Assembly (NCBI GenBank): GCA_002328745.1
Contig: DCVQ01000030.1
Location: forward strand, 66,312 to 76,832
Origin: Actinobacteria bacterium UBA2184
Lineage (GTDB): Bacteria; Actinomycetota; Coriobacteriia; Anaerosomatales; Anaerosomataceae
Reading direction: 5' to 3'
DNA: 10,521 nt
Positions 1 through 5,740 of this stretch are shown one piece after another. The notes below the pieces were generated by a model. That model was not told where the DNA came from and did no database searches. It saw only the letters and a program-made list of their open reading frames with translations. The first letter of the stretch is position 1; each line of letters opens with the position of its first letter. The position numbers and the translations under genes were made by a program.

Positions 1-284
1 TCGGACGCCCGGCTCTCGGTGGGATCGCCCGGTTCGTCGAGCGTGTCGAGCACCTCGAAGGCGAACGCGCCCTCGCCGAGCTCGTTCCAGTCGGCCTGCA
101 ACTCCCGGCTGGGGTGTGAGCCCATCTCAAGTTGGAAACGCTGGCGGTTGAGCATGCCCGGGAGGTCGGGCGCGGACCCGACGAGCATGGCGCCCGTCAC
201 CGTGTTGCGTACGGCGAAGACGCCCGCCGGGCGGGCGGTCTCCCTGTACTCGCGGGTCAGCGCCTTGCGGTCGGCCTGCGTCAT
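1..284 (-). CDS. GIY-YIG-like small protein, C-terminus beyond the window edge
   Basis: The first 94 residues are present and the reading frame is still open at base 1, so the gene is partial. The chain begins MTQADRKALT and has a GVFAVRN strand (residues 21-27) followed by MLVGS (33-37), which correspond to the GIY and YIG strands of the GIY-YIG nuclease fold. After these come LNRQRFQLEMGSHPSRELQ (45-63) and a W66 region typical of a family of short GIY-YIG-like proteins. Both signature triplets are degenerate (GVF, LVG), so nuclease activity is uncertain. The ATG at 284 is chosen because it overlaps the TGA of the upstream gene as ATGA and is preceded by GAGGAGG about 3 bases away. This points to translational coupling with the DUF5655 gene. 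Its biological role is not known to me; the family assignment rests on recalled sequence pattern. Confidence 0.72.
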   Translation of the reverse strand, partial: MTQADRKALTREYRETARPAGVFAVRNTVTGAMLVGSAPDLPGMLNRQRFQLEMGSHPSRELQADWNELGEGAFAFEVLDTLDEPGDPTESRAS

Positions 285-706
285 CCTGCCTCCTCGTCCG
301 CCACAGCACGGGCACGGCGAATCCACTCCAGCACCTCGGCGTCGATGTCCACCGCCGATCGTAGCTCCAGATGATGCATGAAGCGTCCTGCGGTCGGCTC
401 GACCACCTGTTTCCAGCGAGGCGACGCGTCCCGCTCGACCAGCGACACGCTCAACACGAGCGGTGCGTGCCCGCCGCCGAGGTAGCGATCAGGAACCCAG
501 GCCCACGCGAACGGGGCGTCCCGGCGAAAAGCCACCTGGCTCCTCGTGACGCGGATCTCCACAGGACCGAGCGCCTCGATCTCAGCCCGCAGCACGTCGA
601 AGATGGCACGGGCGTCGGCGTATCCCGCGAAGAAGTCGTCGAACGTGATCGGGCGCTCCGGGCGCCCGTCACGTTCATGCTGCGCGACACTCGCGGCCAC
701 GCTCAT
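281..706 (-). CDS. DUF5655 domain protein
   Basis: This encodes 141 residues. The recognisable block runs from about residue 21 to 136: TFDDFFAGY, VTRSQVAFRR (53-62), FAWAWVPDRYL (66-76), PLVLSVSLVERDASPRWKQVVEP (82-104) and GRFMHHLEL (107-115), ending in an amphipathic helix (VLEWIRRARAVA). This matches the DUF5655 pattern, a small soluble domain of unknown function often found next to or fused with YdhG/DUF1801-type domains. No signal peptide or membrane segment is visible. The ATG at 706 shares one base with the stop of the DUF1801 gene (TGATG), and its own TGA overlaps the next start (ATGA), so the gene is the middle member of a three-gene coupled unit. It has only a weak ribosome binding site of its own, which fits translation by re-initiation. 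Function is unknown; the family call is moderately secure. Confidence 0.8.
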   Translation of the reverse strand: MSVAASVAQHERDGRPERPITFDDFFAGYADARAIFDVLRAEIEALGPVEIRVTRSQVAFRRDAPFAWAWVPDRYLGGGHAPLVLSVSLVERDASPRWKQVVEPTAGRFMHHLELRSAVDIDAEVLEWIRRARAVADEEAG

Positions 707-1074
707 CAGGAAGACCCGCCCGTTACCTCGGCGATCCTGAACTCGACGATGCGACGGATGAGGTCGCTGGGGAGCGGCTCGCCGAGCGGTATCCGTACCG
801 AGCCCTTGCCGCTCTTGTAGCCGGCGAACTCGTCCTTGAACGCCTCGAGGCCGCTCGGTGTCGGATAGAGCCCGATATGCCGGTCGTACCCCGCGAAGTG
901 CACGAGGTGCTTTCCCTCGAGGTCGAAGGTGGGGATCGCGTAGCTGATGGTCTCGGTCGCCCCGGGCGCGGCCGCGCGGATGATCGCCCGGACCTCCTCG
1001 AGCGAGTGCCGCACTTCGGGCGGGAACTCCGCGATGTAGCCGTCGATGGTGGTTGCGGTAGAGCGATTCGTCAC
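706..1074 (-). CDS. DUF1801 / YdhG-fold protein (frataxin-like family)
   Basis: This encodes 122 residues. Hallmarks are TIDGYIAEFPPEVRHSLEEVR (9-29), IRAAAPGATETISYAIPTFDLEGKHLVHFAGY (32-63), the IGLYPTP segment (67-73), and YKSGKGSVRIPLGEPLP (86-102) followed by a final LIRRIVEFR helix. This is the DUF1801/YdhG pattern. The Bacillus YdhG protein (Fra) of this superfamily has been linked to iron delivery, but many members are uncharacterised, so iron handling is only a possibility here. I place the start at the GTG at 1074: AGGTG lies six bases upstream of it and the product then begins MTNRSTATTIDGY, close to the usual family start. A GTG at 1083 would add three residues but has a poorer ribosome binding site. 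It is the first gene of a coupled trio with DUF5655 and the GIY-YIG-like gene, and is divergent from the methyltransferase at 1164. Confidence 0.8.
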   Translation of the reverse strand: MTNRSTATTIDGYIAEFPPEVRHSLEEVRAIIRAAAPGATETISYAIPTFDLEGKHLVHFAGYDRHIGLYPTPSGLEAFKDEFAGYKSGKGSVRIPLGEPLPSDLIRRIVEFRIAEVTGGSS

Positions 1075-1163
1075 GAAACGCACCTGCCCGTTCGCAGACG
1101 TGCCGTATGCTGTACGCAGGCTAATCTACCCACTTCCGGCCGCTCACCCCGAAAGGCATGCAC
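1075..1163. promoter_or_regulatory. Divergent intergenic region
   Basis: These 89 bases separate the minus-strand DUF1801 trio from the plus-strand methyltransferase and must hold both promoters if neither is transcribed from elsewhere. The only AT-rich patches are TATGCT at 1106 and TAATCT at 1122, either of which could serve as a plus-strand -10. Neither has a convincing -35 at 16-18 bases. No palindrome suggestive of an operator was seen. Confidence 0.3.
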
Positions 1164-1985
1164 ATGGACGTCCGCGACCGCGTCGCCGCGAACCACGCGA
1201 TCTGGCAGCGATGGGCCGCGCTCCACGTCCCCTCGGGATTCTACGACGCCGAAGGCTTCATCGCCGACCCCGCGTCACGCCCATTCGACTCCATCGTCTC
1301 CGGTTTGCTGGGCGATATCACCGGCATGCGGGCGCTCCACCTGCAGTGCCACTTCGGGCTCGATACGCTCCGGCTCGCGCTTCTGGGCGCGACGGCCACC
1401 GGCCTGGACTTCTCGGACGTGGCGATCGCCGCCGCGCGCGATCTCTCCGTCCGATCGGGCATCCCGGCGACGTTCATCGAGGGCGACGTGCTGGCGCCGC
1501 CTACCGAGGTGTCCGAGGGCGGCTTCGATGTGATCTTCACCTCGTACGGCGTGATCTCGTGGCTTCCCGACCTCGAAGCCTGGGCGCGGACGATCGCGAG
1601 CCGGCTCGCCCCCGGCGGCGTGTTCAAAATCGCCGAGATGCACCCCACGCTGTGGATCTTCGACGATGAGTCGGACGATCCCGAACCCATGGTGCGCTAC
1701 TCCTACTTCATGCGTGAAGCGCTTGAATGGGAGGAGCGCGGGTCGTACGCGGCTCCGGGCGACGAGTACATCGGCACGTCGCACTCGTGGCAGCACACCT
1801 TCGAGGAGATCATCGGTGTGCTCGTGCGAGCCGGGCTGCGGATCGAGGAGCTGCGCGAGTTCCCGCTGCTCGCCTGGAAGTACATGACGGCCATGGTGGA
1901 GAAGGAGCCGGGGCTGTTCGGCATGCCCGACACGCAACCCGAGGTCCCGCTCACCTTCACGCTCACCGCACGCAAGCCGGAGTAG
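1164..1985 (+). CDS. Class I SAM-dependent methyltransferase
   Basis: This encodes 273 residues, soluble. Motif I is the variant LHLQCHFGLDT (58-68), in which the usual E/DxGxGxG glycine loop reads QCHFG. This variant is common in one subgroup of methyltransferases. It is followed by the acidic tip GLDFS (80-84, D82), a D108 region (EGDVL), the motif FDVIFTSYGVISWLPD (121-136), and the post-motif LAPGGVFKIAEMHP (148-161). The C-terminal part, with W164, W189, W209, HTFEEII and FPLLAWKYM, is probably the substrate cap; the substrate cannot be told. Two ATGs lie six bases apart. The second, at 1164, is chosen because AAAGG sits seven bases upstream of it but only one base from the ATG at 1158. 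It is monocistronic in this view, converging with the YhhN gene. Confidence 0.88.
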   Translation: MDVRDRVAANHAIWQRWAALHVPSGFYDAEGFIADPASRPFDSIVSGLLGDITGMRALHLQCHFGLDTLRLALLGATATGLDFSDVAIAAARDLSVRSGIPATFIEGDVLAPPTEVSEGGFDVIFTSYGVISWLPDLEAWARTIASRLAPGGVFKIAEMHPTLWIFDDESDDPEPMVRYSYFMREALEWEERGSYAAPGDEYIGTSHSWQHTFEEIIGVLVRAGLRIEELREFPLLAWKYMTAMVEKEPGLFGMPDTQPEVPLTFTLTARKPE

Positions 1986-2058
1986 GCCCTCGCGGCTCCT
2001 ACTGCACCTCGATGGACGAGTCGGTCACCCGGGGGAGGACGGCCCCGCGTCGCCGGGT

Positions 2059-2703
2059 CTACCCGACGAGACTGAGCGCGATGAGCGTCTGGCCGACGTA
2101 GTACGCCGGCAGTCCGACCAGCTTGTTGGCGAACCCCGGTGTCACGAAGCGCTCGCGGGCGACGGAGAGGTCCGAGCCGGTGATGAGCGCCGCGCCGAGC
2201 GCGAGCAGGACGGCGCGGTGGGTGATACCGGCCGCCACGCCGGTCGCGAGCATCGACGAGACGACGAGGAGATACACGCGAACCGGCACGCGCAGCTTCC
2301 CGGGAAGGTGCGCACGCAGGTAGCGCCACGCGCCGGCGCCGACCGCGGCCGCGAGCACCGCGGTGACCGCAAGCGTCGAGCCGTCTGTGCCGCGAACGAG
2401 GAAGGCGACCGCGTAGGCGGCGTACGCCACCGCGAAACACGACAGGCCGATGATGAACGACTTCCTCGAATGCCCCGCGAGGACGATGTCGCCAGCCCCC
2501 GCGACGACGAGCCCGCCAAGCGCGATCGCGCTCCACGTCGCCCCTGCCGCGCCCACGATCACCGCCAGCGCCACGAAGCCGGCGGACGCGACCGCCTTCG
2601 CGGCTGCGTAGGCGCCTCGCTTGCCACCGTGCGCGGCGGCGAGCGCCGCGACGACACCGAGCCCCGTAAGCGCCACGCACCCGATCGCCGCGTCCCAGTC
2701 CAT
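2059..2703 (-). CDS. YhhN/TMEM86 family integral membrane protein
   Basis: This encodes 214 residues, almost all hydrophobic, with about seven to eight membrane segments. Family signposts are GDIVL (71-75), KSFIIGLSCFAVAYAAYAV (81-99), a VYLLVVSSMLATG helix (143-155), and the late block ALITGSDLSVARERF (172-186) followed by YYVGQTLIALS. The paired acidic motifs GD (71-72) and SD (177-178) inside membrane helices are typical of YhhN. Animal TMEM86 members are lysoplasmalogenases that cleave the vinyl ether of lysoplasmalogens. Bacterial YhhN function is less certain, so lipid hydrolysis is inferred from family only. The ATG at 2703 has AAGGGGG eight bases upstream. The gene follows the Dabb gene by 36 bases and is probably cotranscribed with it. 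Confidence 0.82.
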   Translation of the reverse strand: MDWDAAIGCVALTGLGVVAALAAAHGGKRGAYAAAKAVASAGFVALAVIVGAAGATWSAIALGGLVVAGAGDIVLAGHSRKSFIIGLSCFAVAYAAYAVAFLVRGTDGSTLAVTAVLAAAVGAGAWRYLRAHLPGKLRVPVRVYLLVVSSMLATGVAAGITHRAVLLALGAALITGSDLSVARERFVTPGFANKLVGLPAYYVGQTLIALSLVG

Positions 2704-2739
2704 GCGCGCGCCCCCTTCGCGTCCGGTCGTCTGGGGTCC

Positions 2740-3042
2740 TCAGACCTCGTAGTCGACGATCGTCCGGCTCTCACGCAGACCGGCGACCCACCTGGCGATC
2801 GCCACGTGCTCCGGGTGCGCCTGATAGGCATCGAGCGATGCACGGTCGGTGAACTCCGAGTACAGCGCGACATCCGCCGAAGCGTCGGTGCGGCTGAAGT
2901 CGATCCCGACCTCGAGCATCAGGAGTCCATCGATGCGCCCGTTGAGCGCCTCGAGCCGCGCCTTCATCTCGAGCGCGTTCTCGTGCGCCGGGCGACCCTC
3001 GCCCTCCGGCTTCAGGGTGAAGAACACGATGTGCTTGATCAT
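2740..3042 (-). CDS. Dabb family (stress-responsive alpha/beta barrel) protein
   Basis: This encodes 100 residues, one complete Dabb domain. The start MIKHIVFFTLK (1-11), the VGIDFSRTDASADVALYSEF stretch (45-64) and LDAYQAHPEHV (70-80) are the standard family landmarks. Dabb proteins are small dimeric ferredoxin-like barrels. Some plant and fungal members cyclise polyketides, but most bacterial ones have no assigned reaction, so none is assigned. The frame stays open far upstream (to about 3507) because of high GC. The ATG at 3042 is chosen because GGGAGG lies five bases before it and the family begins at exactly this motif. The gene is followed 36 bases later by the YhhN gene and preceded by 98 bases after the ICMT-like gene. 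Confidence 0.88.
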   Translation of the reverse strand: MIKHIVFFTLKPEGEGRPAHENALEMKARLEALNGRIDGLLMLEVGIDFSRTDASADVALYSEFTDRASLDAYQAHPEHVAIARWVAGLRESRTIVDYEV

Positions 3043-3140
3043 CACGACCTCCCGGGTCCTCGCCACGCAATGAGCGTACACGACTCGGCGGCGCCTGAGC
3101 GACTCGCGTGCGGTACGTTCCTGCTTCGAGCCCGGCGGAC

Positions 3141-3653
3141 TTAGAGCCAGGGCATCATCACCGTACCGAGGTACTCGTCCCAGCGCGCCCCGAACGCCCG
3201 GGCAAGCTCCCGCTCCTCTTCGGGCGCGAACAGCCGGCTGCCGAGATACAGCACCGTGCCGATCGCGACTCCGAGCCATGTGTCGAGCATGAATCCGGCC
3301 CACGGCAGCACGAGCAGAGCGACGCCCGTGTAGAGCGGATGCTTGACCAGGGCGTACGGCCCACTCGTGATCAGCTCTCCCTTTGGCACCATCGTGAGGA
3401 TCAGCGCCACCGACCACGCCCAGATCGTGATTCCGGGGATCAGCATCACCGCCGACAGCGCCCGCAAGACGATCGGAGGGCCGCCGACGGAGAAGAGCGC
3501 CGGCCACATCAGGTTCGCGATCACTCCGACGACCAGGAACGGCAGCACCAGCGCGCCGATCCTCTCCCCGCTTCCTATGAGCACGCGCCAGTCTAGCGTC
3601 CGCCCGAACGAGCCCCGTCCGCCCGCTGTTCGTGTCCCAGTCACTGGATTCAT
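3141..3653 (-). CDS. Isoprenylcysteine carboxyl methyltransferase-type membrane methyltransferase
   Basis: This encodes 170 residues, with membrane segments at about 31-50, 61-88, 109-124 and 126-141. The C-terminal catalytic signature of the ICMT/phospholipid-methyltransferase superfamily is intact: SGPYALVKHPLYTG (97-110, with H105 and P106) and APEEERELARAFGARWDEY (143-161). Bacterial members methylate lipids or other small hydrophobic acceptors using SAM; this acceptor is unknown. An in-frame start at 3698 exists, but it would lie inside the hairpin at 3676-3707. The ATG at 3653 has GGGAG seven bases upstream and is preferred. The gene lies 61 bases downstream of the small membrane protein gene, with the hairpin between, so it may be transcribed separately from the flavodoxin operon. 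Confidence 0.85.
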   Translation of the reverse strand: MNPVTGTRTAGGRGSFGRTLDWRVLIGSGERIGALVLPFLVVGVIANLMWPALFSVGGPPIVLRALSAVMLIPGITIWAWSVALILTMVPKGELITSGPYALVKHPLYTGVALLVLPWAGFMLDTWLGVAIGTVLYLGSRLFAPEEERELARAFGARWDEYLGTVMMPWL

Positions 3654-3675
3654 CGTTCCACTCCCAATCAAGCCG

Positions 3676-3707
3676 GTCTCCCCGCTGCCGTGCGGCAACG
3701 GGGAGAC
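3676..3707 (-). terminator. Strong hairpin, likely terminator of the flavodoxin operon
   Basis: Bases 3676-3690 and 3693-3707 form a 15-bp inverted repeat around a two-base centre. On the minus strand every position pairs, one as a G-T wobble. The practical structure is a 14-bp stem with a four-base loop. It starts eight bases after the stop of the 75-residue membrane protein gene. There is no T-run after it on either strand (minus continues CGGCTTGATT), so it is not a canonical intrinsic terminator. It may be a U-less terminator, a processing signal or an mRNA-stabilising element. Confidence 0.55.
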
Positions 3708-3714
3708 GGAATCC

Positions 3715-3942
3715 CTACGCGAAATGCCATGGATAGCCCGCGAAGTACCCCCATGCCAGGAAGGCGAGCATCCCGAGTCCGGCTACTGCGACGAGCGCCG
3801 CGAGGATGCCGAGCACCCAGCCCGGCCACCCGCCCCACCGAAAGGCCAGCACCGCGCCGACCAGCGCCAGCGCGCCCACCACGCCGCAGCTCGGCATGAC
3901 CGCGGCCGGCATCGTGAGTATCTCGAACTCCCCGCGCTGCAT
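3715..3942 (-). CDS. Small two-helix membrane protein, unrecognised
   Basis: I do not recognise this 75-residue protein. It has a short polar start, a first hydrophobic segment at about 19-35, a WGGWPGW turn (36-42), and a second, longer hydrophobic segment at about 43-67, ending GYFAGYPWHFA. It is rich in Ala, Gly, Val and Trp. The ATG at 3942 has GGGGGAG directly abutting it, which is too close for an ideal ribosome binding site. An internal ATG at 3912 (residue 11) would still encode both helices and is a real alternative. The same frame is closed upstream by the stop of the preceding gene with no other start in between. It lies 39 bases after the 68-residue gene and is probably the last gene of the TetR-controlled operon. 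Confidence 0.55.
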   Translation of the reverse strand: MQRGEFEILTMPAAVMPSCGVVGALALVGAVLAFRWGGWPGWVLGILAALVAVAGLGMLAFLAWGYFAGYPWHFA

Positions 3943-3981
3943 CTCCCCCGAGGCGGCACGCGCCTCGATAGGAAGGTCGCC

Positions 3982-4188
3982 TCAATAGGGCTTCGAGTCG
4001 AGCACGCGCACCTCGATCTCCGCTTCGACCCCGTCGCCGACCTGCCGGCTGCTCGCGATCGTTATCTCCGAGCCATCCATGTCGTTCTCGGGCACGAGGA
4101 TCTCGGTCGCGCCCGCTGCCCGCACCACGTAGTGCAGGGTCTCTCCCTCCCAGCCCACTCTGCAGGCCGGTTCGATGGTGATCTCCAT
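3982..4188 (-). CDS. Small acidic protein, unrecognised
   Basis: This 68-residue protein matches no family I know. The sequence alternates polar and hydrophobic residues in several short stretches (EITIEPACRV, LHYVVRA, EILVPEN, EITIASS, AEIEVRVLD), suggesting a compact all-beta fold with a single Cys (C9). It is net acidic, with no signal peptide or membrane segment. The ATG at 4188 has GGGAG eight bases upstream, a good ribosome binding site. It sits 42 bases after the flavodoxin-domain gene and 39 bases before the small membrane protein gene on the same strand, so it is very likely cotranscribed with both under the TetR-type operators at 4827-4880. Confidence 0.65.
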   Translation of the reverse strand: MEITIEPACRVGWEGETLHYVVRAAGATEILVPENDMDGSEITIASSRQVGDGVEAEIEVRVLDSKPY

Positions 4189-4230
4189 CGTTTCCGCTCC
4201 CTTCTACTCTCCATGAGCCGTCTTAGGGCT

Positions 4231-4785
4231 TCAGCTCAGTGCGCTCCCCGATCGGTTGGCGGAGCCCCGCGCGGTCGTCAGTGTCCCCGCGACGCGCGTC
4301 GCCCACGCCTCTATCGCCTCCCAGTCCCGGAAGTCGCCTACCGGAGCCTTCGCGATGCCCATGATCTTCCGCTCCAGGTAGTTGAACTTGCCGGGGTCGT
4401 ACCAGCCGGCGAATGCCCCGATGCCCAACGGCCGGAGACCGGTCCGTTCCAGCAGCCGATCGGTGACGCCGAGCGTCTCGCTCTCCTTCTCGGGCCTGTC
4501 GGCCATCGCGATCCCCACGGTGAACAACGCGAGGGGCCTCGATTTCAGCGCGGGCGCGTTGCACACCATCCACTTCTTCGCGACCGGGTGCCACGAGCCC
4601 GCCCTCGTGCCGCTGCCGGCCACGATCGCGTCATACGCGCGCGGGTCCGCCGCCTGTGCGAACTGCGCGACATCGGTCACCAGTCCCGCGCGCGTCAGCG
4701 CTTCGGCGATACGCTCGGCGACGCCCTTCGTGCAGCCCGTTCCCGTCGCGTAACAGACAAGCACCCTGCTCGATTGCCTCTCCAT
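4231..4785 (-). CDS. Flavodoxin-domain protein (HemG-like)
   Basis: This encodes 184 residues. The N-terminal FMN phosphate loop reads YATGTGCTKGVAERIAEAL (12-30). The second flavin loop region is YDAIVAGSGTRAGSWHPVAKKWM (51-73), and PLALFTVGIAMA (84-95) is the third strand. This combination, including the W65-H66 and KKW segment, is the flavodoxin_5 pattern seen in menaquinone-dependent protoporphyrinogen oxidase HemG and in many stand-alone flavodoxin-like proteins. It probably binds FMN and acts as a cytoplasmic electron carrier or small-molecule reductase; heme synthesis cannot be claimed, as no hem genes are nearby. The ATG at 4785 is preceded by an unusually strong GGAGGAGGAGGAG. It is divergent from the TetR gene and first in an operon with two small unknown genes. 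The C-terminal tail after about residue 172 is low complexity. Confidence 0.85.
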   Translation of the reverse strand: MERQSSRVLVCYATGTGCTKGVAERIAEALTRAGLVTDVAQFAQAADPRAYDAIVAGSGTRAGSWHPVAKKWMVCNAPALKSRPLALFTVGIAMADRPEKESETLGVTDRLLERTGLRPLGIGAFAGWYDPGKFNYLERKIMGIAKAPVGDFRDWEAIEAWATRVAGTLTTARGSANRSGSALS

Positions 4786-4813
4786 GGTCTCCTCCTCCTC
4801 CGCCGGTGGGGAC

Positions 4814-4842
4814 TTGCCGCCGACGACTTTACAGCGTATACT
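4814..4842 (+). promoter_or_regulatory. Promoter of the TetR-family regulator gene
   Basis: TTGCCG at 4814-4819 and TATACT at 4837-4842 are spaced 17 bases apart, with the -10 matching five of six consensus bases. The expected start lies around 4849, inside the inverted repeat at 4841-4855, and the degenerate repeat at 4827-4841 covers the spacer. This arrangement predicts autorepression. Confidence 0.5.
4827..4841. promoter_or_regulatory. Degenerate third operator copy
   Basis: CTTTACAGCGTATAC keeps the left half-site CTTTAC exactly and the GTA of the right half, compared with the two perfect copies downstream. It abuts the next copy, sharing base 4841, and overlaps the predicted TetR promoter. 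It may be a lower-affinity site or chance similarity created by the -10 element. Confidence 0.35.
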
Positions 4843-4855
4843 TTACGCCGTAAAG
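4841..4855. promoter_or_regulatory. TetR-type operator, copy 1
   Basis: CTTTACGCCGTAAAG is an inverted repeat with six-base arms (CTTTAC/GTAAAG) around a three-base centre. An identical copy lies 25 bases further right. Size and position between a TetR gene and its divergent neighbour are those of a TetR-family operator. It overlaps the expected start sites of both divergent promoters. Confidence 0.75.
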
Positions 4856-4856
4856 C

Positions 4857-4884
4857 ACTGTACCCCTTTACGCCGTAAAGTCAA
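4857..4884 (-). promoter_or_regulatory. Promoter of the flavodoxin operon
   Basis: On the minus strand, TTGACT (4884-4879) and TACAGT (4862-4857) form a -35/-10 pair with a 16-base spacer. The inverted repeat at 4866-4880 covers the spacer and touches the -35. The repeat at 4841-4855 would sit over the start site. Repressor binding to either would block transcription. Seen by eye; start site not measured. Confidence 0.5.
4866..4880. promoter_or_regulatory. TetR-type operator, copy 2
   Basis: This is the second exact copy of CTTTACGCCGTAAAG. It covers the spacer and edge of the -35 of the minus-strand flavodoxin promoter. The 25-base distance between copies is about two and a half helical turns, so dimers on the two sites would lie on roughly opposite faces. 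Confidence 0.75.
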
Positions 4885-4914
4885 CACCCGATTTCGAGAA
4901 AGTCTGGAGGGCGC

Positions 4915-5556
4915 ATGACTCCGCACCCGAGCAAGGATGGCCGCGAGCCACTCACGAAGGAGAAGATCATCGAGAAGGCGCTGGAGGTGCTCGACGCCGA
5001 GGGTGTGGAGGGCCTGAGCATGCGCCGCCTGGGCGAAGCCCTGGGGGTTGAGGGCATGGCGCTGTACCACCACTTCCCCAACAAGGACGCGATACTCGAC
5101 GGCCTCCTTGCACGCATCATCGAGGAGACCGGCCCGGGACTGCCTCCGCACGGCGCGGACTGGAAGACAGTGATGCTCTCCGGCCCGGCGTCCGCCGGCC
5201 GCGCGATCGCGGCCCATCCGAAGGCCGGTTGGCTCTTCCTCGGACGTCGGTACACCACTGCGACGTCGCTCCAGATGCTCGAAGCTCCGCTGGCGATCCT
5301 GAGCTCGGCAGGCTTCAAGGGCCAGGATCTGGTCGACGCCGCGCACGCGATTTTCGCGTACACGGCCGGCTGGTACATCCTCGCCTCCGGACAGGGAGGC
5401 TCCTGGAGCGGCCCGGACGACGAGGCGCTTGCGACCGCGAGCGACGCCGCGCCGCTCGCCGCCTCGCTCGCCCGGGAGCTTCGCGATTGGAGCCTCGGCA
5501 TGGAGGAGGGGCTGATGGCACTCATGGAAGGGCTCGAGGCGCGGCTCGGGAGCTGA
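4915..5556 (+). CDS. TetR/AcrR family transcriptional regulator, TetR_C type
   Basis: This encodes 213 residues. The N-terminal DNA-binding domain (about 13-62) starts LTKEKIIEKALEVLDAEGVEGLSMRRLGEALGV and continues with the recognition helix EGMALYHHFPNKDAILDGLL (46-65), a textbook TetR helix-turn-helix. The C-terminal region (about 80-213) is helical, with RAIAAHPKAGWLFLGRR and HAIFAYTAGWYILASGQ segments resembling the TetR-class ligand-binding domain. The ligand is unknown. GGAGGG three bases before the ATG is the ribosome binding site. The divergent position and the CTTTACNNNGTAAAG operators strongly imply that it represses itself and the flavodoxin operon and is released by a small molecule. 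The methyltransferase 184 bases downstream could be cotranscribed, but the gap is long. Confidence 0.92.
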   Translation: MTPHPSKDGREPLTKEKIIEKALEVLDAEGVEGLSMRRLGEALGVEGMALYHHFPNKDAILDGLLARIIEETGPGLPPHGADWKTVMLSGPASAGRAIAAHPKAGWLFLGRRYTTATSLQMLEAPLAILSSAGFKGQDLVDAAHAIFAYTAGWYILASGQGGSWSGPDDEALATASDAAPLAASLARELRDWSLGMEEGLMALMEGLEARLGS

Positions 5557-5740
5557 TGGGCCGGCCTGGCCCCACGCGTTTGCGCGCCGAGCCCGCTGCA
5601 CAGGGCGCGCGCCGGCTGGGTATGCACCTCGCATGGCTCCCCTCTTCTGGACAGGCAAGCTCAGCGCGCCGATGAGGCTTCTCGCGAACGCGAACTGCCT
5701 GCTGGCGTGGGTGACCGGCGCCGCAGGCGACACGGAGACG

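Noticed and set aside
1715..1730. GAAGCGCTTGAATGG resembling the attC-like core
   Set aside because: It lies inside the methyltransferase coding frame (residues Glu-Ala-Leu-Glu) with no paired partner or flanking core, so it is coincidence.
1703..2680. A 325-codon minus-strand open frame overlapping the methyltransferase end and the YhhN gene
   Set aside because: Its composition is dominated by Arg and Gly with no motif, while both overlapped frames have clear families.
3343..4878. A 511-codon plus-strand open frame
   Set aside because: It lies antisense to four well-supported minus-strand genes, is rich in Arg, Pro, His and Asp as high-GC shadow frames are, has no family pattern, and would run through the operator region.
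5558..5572. GGGCC/GGCCC hairpin just after the TetR stop
   Set aside because: A five-bp stem in very GC-rich sequence is expected by chance, and no T-run follows.
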